Below are positions 35,866 to 44,189 of a DNA stretch of 64,000 nucleotides, piece after piece. The notes beneath the pieces were generated by a model that was not told where the DNA came from, did no database searches, and was given only the letters and a program-made list of their open reading frames with translations. The stretch comes from an uncultured Eubacteriales bacterium (GTDB taxonomy: Bacteria > Bacillota > Clostridia > Oscillospirales > Oscillospiraceae), in assembly GCA_900319695.1 (NCBI GenBank), contig ONPN01000014.1, positions 27,790 to 91,789 on the forward strand, given 5' to 3'. Position 1 is the first letter of the stretch; each line of letters starts with the position of its first letter. Position numbers and translations under genes: made by a program.

Positions 35866-36549
35866 TCAGATGCCGGCAAGCCACTCTGAACACAAGCGTA
35901 CCCACCCGGCGACATGCGGATCGGGTAAACGTCCCTTCTCCGCCTGTTCCACTTCCTTTGTGGCAAGCGACAGGCCGTGAGGCCCAAACGGGTATATGTG
36001 CAGTTCAAAGGGAACGCCCACAGCACTGAGAGCTGCTGCAAACAGGAGCGAGTTTTCGACCGGGACTTCTTTGTCCGCGGCAGTATGCCACAGGAAAGCA
36101 GGCGGCGTATCCGGAGAAACATGCTTTTCCAGAGAAAAGAACTCCCGCTCCCCTTCCCCGACCAGATTTTGAAAACTCTCTTCGTTGCACCAGCGAGGAT
36201 CGGCTGTGATGACCGGATAGCACAGGATCAGAGCGTCCGGCGTCTCCAGACCCAGCGCGCGCCCGTGAACCCCGAGCGTTGCGGCAAGATGTGCGCCGGC
36301 AGAAAACCCGCAGACATATACCGGCAATCCGGGATGTGTATTCCTCTGCCTTTTCACCGCATCCGCCAGAGCATGCAGCGGCCGCAGACCAAGCGGCTCG
36401 GGCTCTCCCGCCTCGCGGATCGGATAGCGCAGGATCTCCGTTTCAAAGCCCAGCTCCTGAAAGGCGCGGGCAACGGGCTCGCTCTCCCGAGGAGAGAGAG
36501 ACCGATACGCGCCGCCGGGGCAGATCATGATGCTTGCTTTTGCGCTCAT
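35866..36549 (-). CDS. Alpha/beta-hydrolase (carbohydrate esterase-like)
   Basis: 227-residue cytosolic hydrolase of the BD-FAE/acetylxylan-esterase-like type. An oxyanion segment MICPGGAYRSLSPRE is followed by the nucleophile elbow CGFSAGAHLA near residue 95; the acid is in HTAADKEVPVENS and the His in FGPHGLSLA. No signal peptide. It is the last gene of a four-gene minus-strand operon with uxaC, an SDR and an RraA-like protein, 2 bp from uxaC, so removing acetyl or methyl groups from imported uronide oligosaccharides is a reasonable inference. Confidence 0.85.
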   Translation of the reverse strand: MSAKASIMICPGGAYRSLSPRESEPVARAFQELGFETEILRYPIREAGEPEPLGLRPLHALADAVKRQRNTHPGLPVYVCGFSAGAHLAATLGVHGRALGLETPDALILCYPVITADPRWCNEESFQNLVGEGEREFFSLEKHVSPDTPPAFLWHTAADKEVPVENSLLFAAALSAVGVPFELHIYPFGPHGLSLATKEVEQAEKGRLPDPHVAGWVRLCSEWLAGI

Positions 36550-36551
36550 GC

Positions 36552-37976
36552 TTACAGTCCCTCAACGCCAAAGCCGAAGAAATCGTTGGTGTTGCGCACG
36601 CAGACATCCTCGATGATTTCCTTGAGATTCTCCTCAGAGGAGAAGTACTCGCCCCGCTCCACCATCTCGCCGAGGTAGTTGCAGAACACGCGGCGGTAGA
36701 GCTCATGGCGCGGATAGCTCAGGAAGCTGCGGCTGTCGGTGAGCATGCCGACAGACAGGCTCACAGGATAGAGATTGGCGCAGGCTTTGAACTGCCGCTC
36801 GATGCCGTAGACCGTATCGTTGAACCACCAGGGGGCGCCGAGCTGTACCTTGCTCTTGGTTCCGCTGTCGCAGAAACCGGCAGCGAGGATGGCCCAGGCC
36901 TCGATTTTCGTACCGTCCAGAGGATAGAGGATCGTCTTGGGCAGCTCCTCAATGGCGGTGAGGGCGTCAAGCAGTCTGCCGACGCTGATAACGGCGGTGG
37001 CGTCGTCGCAGCAGTCAAAGCCTGTGGATTGACCGATGCGGGCAACGCGGGTGGTGTTGGCGTCGAGATAGGTGCCGATGTGAAGCTGCATGACAAAGCC
37101 GTTGCGCTTGTAGATGCGTGCCATGTTGAAGAGGAACGCGCTGCGGTACTTGTCCTGCTCGGCCTGTGTCGTGGCCTTGCCCTCCCGCGCCTTCTGGAAG
37201 ATGGCCTCCACCTCGTCCTCCGTCCAGTCGGCCCAGGCGAAGAAGGGTATGCCGTCGTCGCTGACGGTGGTGCCGGTGGTTTCTTTGAAATAGCGCAGGC
37301 GCTTTTCCAGCGCGGTCAACAGATCGGCAAAGGAGCAGATCGCCTGCTCGGACGCGGCGGCCAGCTTTGTGAGATAGTCCCCGAAGCCTTTATCTGCCAA
37401 AAACATCGCTTTATCCGGACGAAAGGCCGTGACGACGCGGGTCTTGCAGTCACTCTGCGCAATCTGCTTGTGCCAGCGCAGATCGTCGATGGGATCCTCG
37501 GTGGTGGAGACAAGGCGGACCTTGCTGTGCTCCATGCACCAGCGGCGGGTCATGTGCTTTTCGCGGATAAGGGCCTTGGTGCGCTGATAGATCGCGTCGG
37601 CGTTTGCCCTGCTCAGAGGCTCGTCGATGTCGAAGAAGCGCTTGAGCTCCAGGGCGCACCAGATATAGATGGGGTTGCCCGCGAGCTTCGGCAGGATTTC
37701 GGCAAAGGCCATGTACTTTTCGTAGTAGCTGGCGTCGCCCGTGATATAGCGCTCGTCGATTCCGAAGGTGCGCATGCAGCGCCACTTGTAGTGGTCGCCG
37801 CTGAGCCACATTTCGCCCAGGTCCTCAAACTCCTTGTCCTCGGCGATCTCTTTGGGATTGAGATGGCAGTGGTAGTCAATGATGGGCAGATGCTCGGCAT
37901 AGGTGTGATAGAGGTAGCGGCCCGTCTCGTTTGTCAGGTACAGCTCCTCATTGAATTTTCCTTCGATCTTGACCAT
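36552..37976 (-). CDS. uxaC: Glucuronate isomerase
   Basis: Uronate isomerase of 474 residues, amidohydrolase-like, cytosolic. Interconverts D-glucuronate/D-fructuronate and D-galacturonate/D-tagaturonate, the entry step of hexuronate breakdown. The metal-binding motif is IIDYHCHLNP near residue 29, and the family blocks FEDLGEMWLSGDHYKWR and GCHQSTGFDCC-like region (RIGQSTGFDCCDD) are present, as is LTDSRSFLSYPRHEYFRR in the form LTDSRSFLSYPRHELYRR. Tight spacing (3 bp) to the SDR upstream supports one operon. Confidence 0.96.
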   Translation of the reverse strand: MVKIEGKFNEELYLTNETGRYLYHTYAEHLPIIDYHCHLNPKEIAEDKEFEDLGEMWLSGDHYKWRCMRTFGIDERYITGDASYYEKYMAFAEILPKLAGNPIYIWCALELKRFFDIDEPLSRANADAIYQRTKALIREKHMTRRWCMEHSKVRLVSTTEDPIDDLRWHKQIAQSDCKTRVVTAFRPDKAMFLADKGFGDYLTKLAAASEQAICSFADLLTALEKRLRYFKETTGTTVSDDGIPFFAWADWTEDEVEAIFQKAREGKATTQAEQDKYRSAFLFNMARIYKRNGFVMQLHIGTYLDANTTRVARIGQSTGFDCCDDATAVISVGRLLDALTAIEELPKTILYPLDGTKIEAWAILAAGFCDSGTKSKVQLGAPWWFNDTVYGIERQFKACANLYPVSLSVGMLTDSRSFLSYPRHELYRRVFCNYLGEMVERGEYFSSEENLKEIIEDVCVRNTNDFFGFGVEGL

Positions 37977-37979
37977 GGC

Positions 37980-38777
37980 TCAGAACCCAATCAGCGCGCC
38001 GCCGTCGACGGGGATGCAGGTGCCGCTGATGTAGCGGGCGGCGTCGGAGCAGAGGAAGGCGGCACACATGCCCACGTCCATGGGGTCGCCCACGGACTTC
38101 GCCGGGATGCGGCCCATGATCTTGGCAAGGCGCGGGGGATCGTTGTCGGTGGCCTTGTGAAACATGGGGGTGTCGATCCAGCCCGGCGCGATGGCGTTGA
38201 CGGTGATGCCGTACTCGGCAAGCTCCGCCGTGAGGGTGTGGATGAGTCCGAGGTAGCCCGCCTTGGCCGTGGAGTAGCCCGCCACCATGGGCTGGCCGAT
38301 ATAGCTTGTCATGCTGGCCTCGAAGATGATGCGGCCATGACCGCGCTCCTTCATCTGGGGCACAACGGCCTTGGTCAGGGCAAAGGCGCCCACAAGGTGC
38401 ACATCCAGCACGTTCTGGTAATCCTCTACCGTCATGTCCCAGATGAACTTCTTGCAGTGGTTGCCGGCGTTGTTGACCAGAATGTCGATGTGGCCCTGGT
38501 CAGCGAGGATCTTTTCCACGAGCTCCGGGGTATGGGCTGTGTCGGTGATGTTGAACTGGTAATAGGCGATGCTGTCGCCGAACTCGCCCAGGGTCTGGGC
38601 GGCGGTCTCCGCGGGGCGGGAGCCGATCACGCAGACCTTGGCTCCGGCGCTGACAAGGCAGCGGGTGATGGCAAGGCCCAGACCGGACGCGCCGCCGGTC
38701 ACGACAGCGACCTGCCTGGAGAGGTCATACCAGTTTTTGATATTGAAATCCTTCATCTGTTCATCGGTAAATTTCAT
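37980..38777 (-). CDS. SDR oxidoreductase (uronate/gluconate dehydrogenase-like)
   Basis: Classical short-chain dehydrogenase of 265 residues. NAD(P) site TGGASGLG, NNAG motif (VNNAGNHCKK), catalytic Ser in FEASMTSYIG, and Tyr/Lys in YSTAKAGY. C-terminal ISGTCIPVDGGALIG is typical of gluconate 5-dehydrogenase/KduD-type enzymes. Directly next to uxaC, it is a candidate for reducing the 5-keto or 3-keto uronate made by UxaC to the aldonate, in place of the long-chain UxaB/UxuB. That substitution is inference. Confidence 0.88.
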   Translation of the reverse strand: MKFTDEQMKDFNIKNWYDLSRQVAVVTGGASGLGLAITRCLVSAGAKVCVIGSRPAETAAQTLGEFGDSIAYYQFNITDTAHTPELVEKILADQGHIDILVNNAGNHCKKFIWDMTVEDYQNVLDVHLVGAFALTKAVVPQMKERGHGRIIFEASMTSYIGQPMVAGYSTAKAGYLGLIHTLTAELAEYGITVNAIAPGWIDTPMFHKATDNDPPRLAKIMGRIPAKSVGDPMDVGMCAAFLCSDAARYISGTCIPVDGGALIGF

Positions 38778-38788
38778 TTTCTTCTCCT

Positions 38789-39496
38789 TTATAATACGCC
38801 GAATTTGGCAAATGCTTCCGTTACGGGCATGCCGCCCTCGACCGCCTTGCGCATGGTCTTCTCGGTGCTGGCTTTTTCAAGCGCCCGCTCGATGACATCA
38901 TGCATAATTTCCTTGGGGATAATGAGCACGCCGTCCACGTCGCCGAAGACAATGTCGCCGTCGTGCACGGTGACCTGGCCGATTTCAATGTCGCAGCGGT
39001 AGTCGAAAACATAGGTGCGCACAGAGGAATCCTGCGCCCAGGTGCCGGAGCAGAAGACGGGAAAGTTCTGCTCAAGGACCTGCGGGGTGTCGCGGGTATA
39101 GCCGTCAAGCACCGCGCCGACCGCGCCGCGGGCCTTGGCGGTGGCGGTCAGCAGTTCGCCCCAGAGGGCGCTGTTGTGCGCGCCGGTGGCGATGTAGATC
39201 TCATTGGGTCTGAGCTGGTCCAGGGCCTCGGTCATGTAGCCGAAGGGCTTTTTCGGCTCACCATAGATATCGTTTTCCAGCACCGTGCAGGCATAGCCCG
39301 CCACCTTGAGGCGATTGTTGGGCTCGTCGTCCTTCACATAACAGCCCATGGGAACCTGTGACACCAGAGGCCGGATCTGTGCCGGCAGAAACTGGTGACG
39401 GTAACCCATCTGGTCAAGGATGTCGCCCACTACCGGAGTGTACAGTTTTTCTTTCATGAGAGAAAACATTTCGTCGTCATTTTTCCAGGTAATCAT
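38789..39496 (-). CDS. RraA-family protein (class II aldolase/decarboxylase-like)
   Basis: 235 residues with the RraA/HMG-aldolase fold. The metal-substrate site is visible as GAHNSALWGELLTATAKARG, then GAVLDGYTRD (Arg and Asp of the family active site). The D-x-x-x-x-x-D-region DIVFGDVDGVLIIP is also conserved. Despite the RraA name, such proteins in sugar loci are metal-dependent retro-aldolases or oxaloacetate decarboxylases. First gene of the uxaC operon; it could cleave or decarboxylate an acid-sugar product, since no KDG/KDPG aldolase is visible in the window. Confidence 0.82.
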   Translation of the reverse strand: MITWKNDDEMFSLMKEKLYTPVVGDILDQMGYRHQFLPAQIRPLVSQVPMGCYVKDDEPNNRLKVAGYACTVLENDIYGEPKKPFGYMTEALDQLRPNEIYIATGAHNSALWGELLTATAKARGAVGAVLDGYTRDTPQVLEQNFPVFCSGTWAQDSSVRTYVFDYRCDIEIGQVTVHDGDIVFGDVDGVLIIPKEIMHDVIERALEKASTEKTMRKAVEGGMPVTEAFAKFGVL

Positions 39497-39550
39497 TTTT
39501 TTCTCCTACAAAAATAGAATACATGTGCACAGCCTGCACAATTCATATTT

Positions 39551-39690
39551 GTTTTTGACGGGGCTTTGCCTCGGCAAAAACACCCTGAGGCGAGCTGTGC
39601 GAGTCCTCGCGCCGACCAAACGAGGCGTTCCCCCGCTAGCCGAGCGCGATAAGCGCGAGCCTCTCATTGCGAAATCATGTTTCGCAATGA
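39551..39690 (+). repeat. Multi-hairpin repeat (element III), copy 1
   Basis: Starts TTTTTGACGGGGCTTTGCCT and contains CGGCAAAAACACC, GAGTCCTCGCGCCGACCAAA and CGCGATAAGCGCGAG, ending with a hairpin CATTGCGAAAtcatgTTTCGCAATG that lies just after dctM. The reverse complement recurs at 46086-46226 with a different terminal hairpin. Confidence 0.65.
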
Positions 39691-39691
39691 A

Positions 39692-40996
39692 TTAATTATA
39701 GAGCATACTCGGCAGCCACATGAAGCTCTGGGGGAAGTAGGTCAGGATGATCAGAGCGACTGCCATGGTAATGTAAAACGGCACCATCTTTTTTGACAAG
39801 GTCTCGATCTTGATGCCGGAGATGGCCGAGCCGATGAACAGCGTGGAGCCGACCGGCGGAGTCAGCAGGCCGATGCCGAGGTTCAGAACCATCACGATGC
39901 CGAGGTGAATGGGACTCAGCCCCATCTGTACCCAGATCGGGAGTATGACCGGTGTGAGCATCAGGATCAGGCAGGCCATCTCGATCAGGCACCCGAGAAT
40001 CAGCATCATGGCGTTGAGCATGATGAGGATCAGGATCTTGTTGTCGGTGATGGCGAAGAGCGCCGTGGCCACCTTGCCGGGGATCTTCAGGTAGGTCAGC
40101 AGGTAGGTGAACGCGCCGGACACGCCCAGCAGGATCAGGACCTTGCCGAGAGTGGTGACGACGTTGATGAAGATATTCGGAATATCCTTGACAGAGAAGC
40201 CGCGGTAGATAAACAGACCCACCACCAGCGACCAGACCACCGCGCAGGCGGCGGACTCGGTGGTGGTGAAAACGCCGGCGATGACGCCGACCACCACGAT
40301 CAGCACCGCGAGCATGCCCCAGATCGCCTTGCCGAAAGCCTTGATGGTGCCCATCAGGCTGAAGCGCCCGGTCGTGGGGATGTTGTTCTTTTTTGCATAG
40401 TACGCGGAGTAGATCATCAGCGCGATGGACAGTACCGCGCCGGGGACATAGCCCGCCACAAAGAGCTGGCCGATGGACACAGTGGTGACGCCCGCCGCCG
40501 CCAGCGTGAAGATGACCATGTTCTGGGAGGGCGGAACCAGGATGCCCTCGACCGAAGAGGCCATGGTCAGGCAGGTGGAGAAGGCGCGGTCATAGCCCTG
40601 CTCCTCCATCATTTTGATTTCAATGGGGCCGAGGGAGGCGCAGTCCGCCGACGAGGAACCGGAGATGCCGCCGAAGAAGAAGGAGGCGACCACGTTGACC
40701 ATGGCGGCGCCGCCCGTGAACCAGCCCACCAGCTCCTTGGAAAACTCAATGAGCGTGTCGGTGATGCCGCCGGCGCTCATGAGCTCGCCCATCAATATGA
40801 AGAAAGGCACGGCCAGAAGCGTGTAGGAATTTAAGTTGCTGACAAATTTCAGGGCCATCTGCATGGGGTTGATGCCCAGATAGAAGAAGTCGATCAGCGA
40901 GGCAATGCCGATGGAGTAAACGATCGGCACGCGCAGGAACACCAGCAGAAGGAAAACGCCGATGAGGATCAGCGTCGCAATACCGGCAGTCGTCAC
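39692..40996 (-). CDS. dctM: TRAP transporter large permease (DctM)
   Basis: 434-residue membrane protein with about 12 hydrophobic segments, the transport channel of a TRAP system that imports organic acids using a sodium or proton gradient. The N-terminus LIGVFLLLVFLRVPIVYSIG and the block SSFFFGGISGSSSADCASLG (seen as FFFGGISGSSSADCASLG) are family signatures. Overlaps dctQ by 4 bp. In this locus the expected cargo is a hexuronate or aldonate. Confidence 0.95.
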   Translation of the reverse strand: MTTAGIATLILIGVFLLLVFLRVPIVYSIGIASLIDFFYLGINPMQMALKFVSNLNSYTLLAVPFFILMGELMSAGGITDTLIEFSKELVGWFTGGAAMVNVVASFFFGGISGSSSADCASLGPIEIKMMEEQGYDRAFSTCLTMASSVEGILVPPSQNMVIFTLAAAGVTTVSIGQLFVAGYVPGAVLSIALMIYSAYYAKKNNIPTTGRFSLMGTIKAFGKAIWGMLAVLIVVVGVIAGVFTTTESAACAVVWSLVVGLFIYRGFSVKDIPNIFINVVTTLGKVLILLGVSGAFTYLLTYLKIPGKVATALFAITDNKILILIMLNAMMLILGCLIEMACLILMLTPVILPIWVQMGLSPIHLGIVMVLNLGIGLLTPPVGSTLFIGSAISGIKIETLSKKMVPFYITMAVALIILTYFPQSFMWLPSMLYN

Positions 40997-41478
40997 TTCT
41001 TTTCACTCCTTTCCAGCCACTCGCCGATGACGGCGAAGAGATTGAGCACGCCGGTGATCGGCATGGACACATACATGACCGAATAAGGCACATTGACGCC
41101 CGCCATGTTGTTCCGCGCGCCCTTCTGGGTGAGCTTGCCGCCGTAATAGATCATGAAGATGGAGAAGGCGACAATGCAGAAGGTGCTGAGAAGCTCGGTG
41201 AGGAAAACACCCTTTTCGCCAAGGCGCTCATCGAACATGGTCACACGCAGATGCTCGTTGCGGCGCACAACGAGAGCCGAGCCCAGAAGACTCATCCACA
41301 CGAGGCACAGAAGGGAGAATGGCTCACCCCAGATAGGCGAGCGGCTGAGGACGTAGCGGCCGAAAAAGATGGAGAACACCACCGCCACCAGTGCCGCAAG
41401 GATGACCACACAGGCGTATTTGACAATGCCAAACACACAGGCGTCAACCTTTTTCCATAGTTTACGAAAAGCTGTCAA
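40993..41478 (-). CDS. dctQ: TRAP transporter small permease (DctQ)
   Basis: 161 residues with four hydrophobic helices. The conserved helix-2/3 region is GRYVLSRSPIWGEPFSLLCLVWMSLLG with the family W-x-E motif, and RRNEHLRVTMF follows. It joins DctM in the membrane complex. Overlaps dctM by 4 bp; separated from dctP by a hairpin-containing 90-bp gap. Confidence 0.93.
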   Translation of the reverse strand: MTAFRKLWKKVDACVFGIVKYACVVILAALVAVVFSIFFGRYVLSRSPIWGEPFSLLCLVWMSLLGSALVVRRNEHLRVTMFDERLGEKGVFLTELLSTFCIVAFSIFMIYYGGKLTQKGARNNMAGVNVPYSVMYVSMPITGVLNLFAVIGEWLERSEKK

Positions 41479-41497
41479 AGCTTGCTCCTTTCCAAAA

Positions 41498-41529
41498 AAG
41501 GCTCTCCGCTTTCATCGGCGGAGAGCCTT
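41498..41529 (-). terminator. Intercistronic hairpin between dctP and dctQ
   Basis: Perfect 12-bp stem AAGGCTCTCCGC / GCGGAGAGCCTT. As in the tct operon, it is just 3' of the binding-protein gene and probably lets the receptor be made in excess. Confidence 0.6.
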
Positions 41530-41568
41530 GCTTTGCTTATTTCAAGGCACAGGAATTCGCGTAGCGAA

Positions 41569-42582
41569 TCAATACTCGCCGCCCTGGATCTGGGCGATGA
41601 TGGCCTGGACCTCTTCGCTCTGCTGGCCGTAGAGGGGAGCGCAGGCTTCCTGCCACTTCTCAATGTCGGTCACGTCGAGGCGCTTGATGCCCTTCTCCTC
41701 GAAGGAATCGAAGCAAGCCTGCTCCTGCTTCTGGTTGTACTCGTAGCAGACGGTGCGGGCCTCGAGGGCAGCTTCCTTCATCCAGCCCTGCTCTTCTTCG
41801 CTCAGGGAGTTCCAGGTATCCTCGGACACCAGGATCACGCCGCAGCCGAAGGTGTGGGCGTCGGTGATGAAGTAGGGGGCGACTTCGTTGAAGGAGTTGT
41901 CCATGTAGGAGGTAACGCCGTTTTCAGCGCCGTCGACAACGCCGGACTGGAGGGAGGTGTAGAGCTCAGCGTAGGCAATGGGGGTGGCGGAGGCGTTGAG
42001 GGCCTTCATGGTGTTGACCATGAGGTCGGTCTCGGGAACGCGGATCTTGAGGCCGTTCATCATGTCGAAGCTGAAGCTCTCGGGCTTGCCGAGCTTCTCA
42101 TAGACGCTCGGGGTGATGAAGAGGCTGCGGGGGCCTTCGACCAGCCAGCCGAGGGCGATGTAGCCGCAGTCGGCGTCAGCAACACTCTGCAGGAGCTTGT
42201 CGCCGAGCTCGCTCTCAGCCACGTCCTCAAACTGCGCCATATCTTTGAAGACATAGGGCAGGCCGGTGGAGCCAATGACCTCAGCGCCGTAGTTGGGCAG
42301 AGAGGAGGCGTTGCCGCGGAAGATGTCGAGGGTACCCATCTGGATGCCCTGCATGGACTCGGCCTCGGAGCCGAGAGTGCCGTTGGTGTAGAGCTCGATG
42401 GTCAGGGCGCCGCCGGAGATCTCGGCCAGCTTGTCTGCGAAAGCGTGGGCGGCGACGGTGGCGCCGTAGGTCTCACCGTTGACCTCGTTCCATCTCAGGA
42501 CGCGGCCGTCGGCATGGGCGGCGGGAGCGGCAAGCGCGAACACGAGCATCAGCGCGAGCATCAGGGAAAGTGCTTTTTTCAT
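41569..42582 (-). CDS. dctP: TRAP transporter solute-binding protein (DctP)
   Basis: 337-residue extracytoplasmic receptor with a Sec signal peptide (core LMLALMLVFALAAPA, cleavage near AHA). DctP-family features: WNEVNGETYGATVAAHAFADKL at the start, SFSFDMMNGLKIRVPETDLM with the carboxylate-binding Arg in KIRVPE, and QSGVVDGAENGVTSY. It would capture a sugar acid outside the cell. First gene of dctPQM, with a promoter at 42671-42699 and a LacI operator right after it. Confidence 0.94.
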   Translation of the reverse strand: MKKALSLMLALMLVFALAAPAAHADGRVLRWNEVNGETYGATVAAHAFADKLAEISGGALTIELYTNGTLGSEAESMQGIQMGTLDIFRGNASSLPNYGAEVIGSTGLPYVFKDMAQFEDVAESELGDKLLQSVADADCGYIALGWLVEGPRSLFITPSVYEKLGKPESFSFDMMNGLKIRVPETDLMVNTMKALNASATPIAYAELYTSLQSGVVDGAENGVTSYMDNSFNEVAPYFITDAHTFGCGVILVSEDTWNSLSEEEQGWMKEAALEARTVCYEYNQKQEQACFDSFEEKGIKRLDVTDIEKWQEACAPLYGQQSEEVQAIIAQIQGGEY

Positions 42583-42643
42583 ACTGTTTCCTCCATTTTA
42601 TGATTGTCTTGTGTTGAGATCGAAGCTTCTGTTTCGTATAAGC

Positions 42644-42655
42644 CGAAACGTTTCG
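42644..42655. promoter_or_regulatory. LacI-family operator at the TRAP operon
   Basis: Perfect palindrome CGAAACGTTTCG, 15 bp downstream of the TRAP -10 box, where a bound repressor would block transcription. Two related sites lie at 42846 and 45265. Confidence 0.75.
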
Positions 42656-42670
42656 TCTCTTTTCGTTAAA

Positions 42671-42699
42671 AAGATACCATAAGTGCCGGAGAACGTCAA
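42671..42699 (-). promoter_or_regulatory. Promoter of dctPQM
   Basis: Minus strand TTGACG (42694-42699), 17 bp, TATCTT (42671-42676). Confidence 0.65.
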
Positions 42700-42812
42700 G
42701 CTGTTTTCCCCGGTTTCAGCTGTTCGCCTGACATTTTCTGCTAATTTGTATAAAAGCATCGAGTTTGATTTGTCTTACTTTCACAAAAATTCCGTATTTT
42801 TTTGTTCGCCTC

Positions 42813-42857
42813 TTTACTTTTGACAGGGTTTTTTTATAATAAATGCGAAACGTTTTT
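42813..42857 (+). promoter_or_regulatory. Promoter and operator of the enolase-superfamily gene
   Basis: TATAAT at 42835-42840 with a TTTACT -35 (42813-42818, 16 bp). The operator CGAAACGTTTTT (42846-42857) overlaps the expected transcription start, so the LacI-type regulator would repress it. Confidence 0.65.
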
Positions 42858-42899
42858 TCTGCACATTTTGCGGGTCATACGAAGGAAGGAGTACATAAT

Positions 42900-44021
42900 A
42901 TGGTTATTACAAAATTTGAAACCTGGTGGGTCGAGCGCGGGCACAGCCTGTTCGACGAAAAGCGCCAGGGCGGCGCCAAGATGGGCTGGGACGTGCTGGT
43001 CGTCAAGCTCACCACCGACACCGGCATCGAAGGTGTGGCCACCTGCATGGCCGCCCGCAGCGGCGCGCTGAGCGAGGCGTACCTTCAGGAGAGCATCGGC
43101 CCTGTCGTTCTCGGGCGCGATCCCCATGACCGCGAGGCCATCTTCCAGCAGCTCTGGGTCGTGGACCGGCATGAGGCGTTCTTCCCCGTCTTCCTCCCCG
43201 GCCCCGTGGATGTGGCCCTGTGGGACATCTGCGCCAAGGAAGCGGGCCTGCCCCTCTATAAATATATCGGCGCTTACCGCGACAGTCTGCCCGTCTACGC
43301 AAGCTCCAATTTCTATCCCGATGTGAAGACCTATGTGGACGAGGCCCTGTACTACAAGTCCCGCGGCATCAAAGCCTACAAGCCCCACCCCGGCGGACCG
43401 GTCAGCTTCGACATGGAGGTGCACCAGGCAGTGCGCGACGCGGTCGGCCCGGACTTCATCCTCATGTCCGACCCCGTGGGCGACTACACCCTCGACGACG
43501 CCATCCGTGTCGGCCGTCAGCTGGAGAAGCTCAACTACCGCTGGTTTGAGGAGCCCTTCCGTGACTTTGAGCTCTGGAAGTACACCGAACTCTGCCGTAC
43601 GCTGGATATCCCCATCGCCGCCACCGAGACCACACGCGGCTGCCATTGGGGCGTGGCGCAGGTCATCGCCCAGCGCGCCGCCGACATCGTCCGCGCCGAC
43701 GTGAGCTGGAAGGACGGCATCACCGGCACGCTCAAGATCGCGCACCTGGCGGAATCCTTCGGCCTCAACTGTGAGATCCACACCACCACCATGAACTACA
43801 TGGATCTGGTGAACCTGCACGTAAGCTGCGCCATCAAGAACTGCGAGTTCTTTGAATACTTCGTGCCCGAGGACAACTACCGTCTGCCGATGAAGGGCGA
43901 TCTGCCCATCGACGAAAACGGCGTCATCCACGTCCCCAACGCCCCCGGCGTGGGCGCTGAGCTGGACTGGGATCTGATTGAAAAGTCCTGCCGGAGCTAC
44001 AAGTGCCTTACGCTTGACTAA
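42900..44021 (+). CDS. Enolase-superfamily acid-sugar dehydratase (mandelate racemase group)
   Basis: 373 residues from this ATG, which follows GAAGGAAGGA by about 9 bp; an earlier ATG at 42843 lies in the operator. The C-terminal barrel shows the base motif KAYKPHP (K-x-H instead of the usual K-x-K), metal ligands in LMSDPVGDY, RWFEEPF and AATETTRG, and the distal His in CEIHTTTMNY. Such enzymes dehydrate or cycloisomerise acid sugars by abstracting the proton next to a carboxylate. Its operator and neighbours place it in uronate catabolism. Exact substrate unknown. Confidence 0.88.
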   Translation: MVITKFETWWVERGHSLFDEKRQGGAKMGWDVLVVKLTTDTGIEGVATCMAARSGALSEAYLQESIGPVVLGRDPHDREAIFQQLWVVDRHEAFFPVFLPGPVDVALWDICAKEAGLPLYKYIGAYRDSLPVYASSNFYPDVKTYVDEALYYKSRGIKAYKPHPGGPVSFDMEVHQAVRDAVGPDFILMSDPVGDYTLDDAIRVGRQLEKLNYRWFEEPFRDFELWKYTELCRTLDIPIAATETTRGCHWGVAQVIAQRAADIVRADVSWKDGITGTLKIAHLAESFGLNCEIHTTTMNYMDLVNLHVSCAIKNCEFFEYFVPEDNYRLPMKGDLPIDENGVIHVPNAPGVGAELDWDLIEKSCRSYKCLTLD

Positions 44022-44034
44022 AAAAGCAGAGGGG

Positions 44035-44110
44035 CAAAAATGGGAACTTCCGAAATAGTTCCCATTTTTGCATGGATTGTACGTGAAGGGGGACTCCCCG
44101 TCCCCCTTCA
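44035..44110. terminator. Convergent terminators between dehydratase and LacI genes
   Basis: Stem CAAAAATGGGAAC / GTTCCCATTTTTG (44035-44070) ends the dehydratase transcript. A second hairpin GTGAAGGGGGAC / GTCCCCCTTCAC (44083-44110) follows, and a TGAGGGGC/GCCCCTCA stem (44159-44179) sits nearest the lacI-type stop codon. Confidence 0.75.
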
Positions 44111-44189
44111 CAGATCCCCCTTACAAGACCAACTTGGTTTGCAAGGGTTTGTCTACAGTCTGAGGGGCAAACGCCCCTCAGCATAACCC

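Noticed and set aside
42820-42840. TTGACA with TATAAT before the enolase-superfamily gene
   Set aside because: The spacing is only 9 bp, unusable as a -35/-10 pair; the TTTACT at 42813 with 16-bp spacing is preferred.
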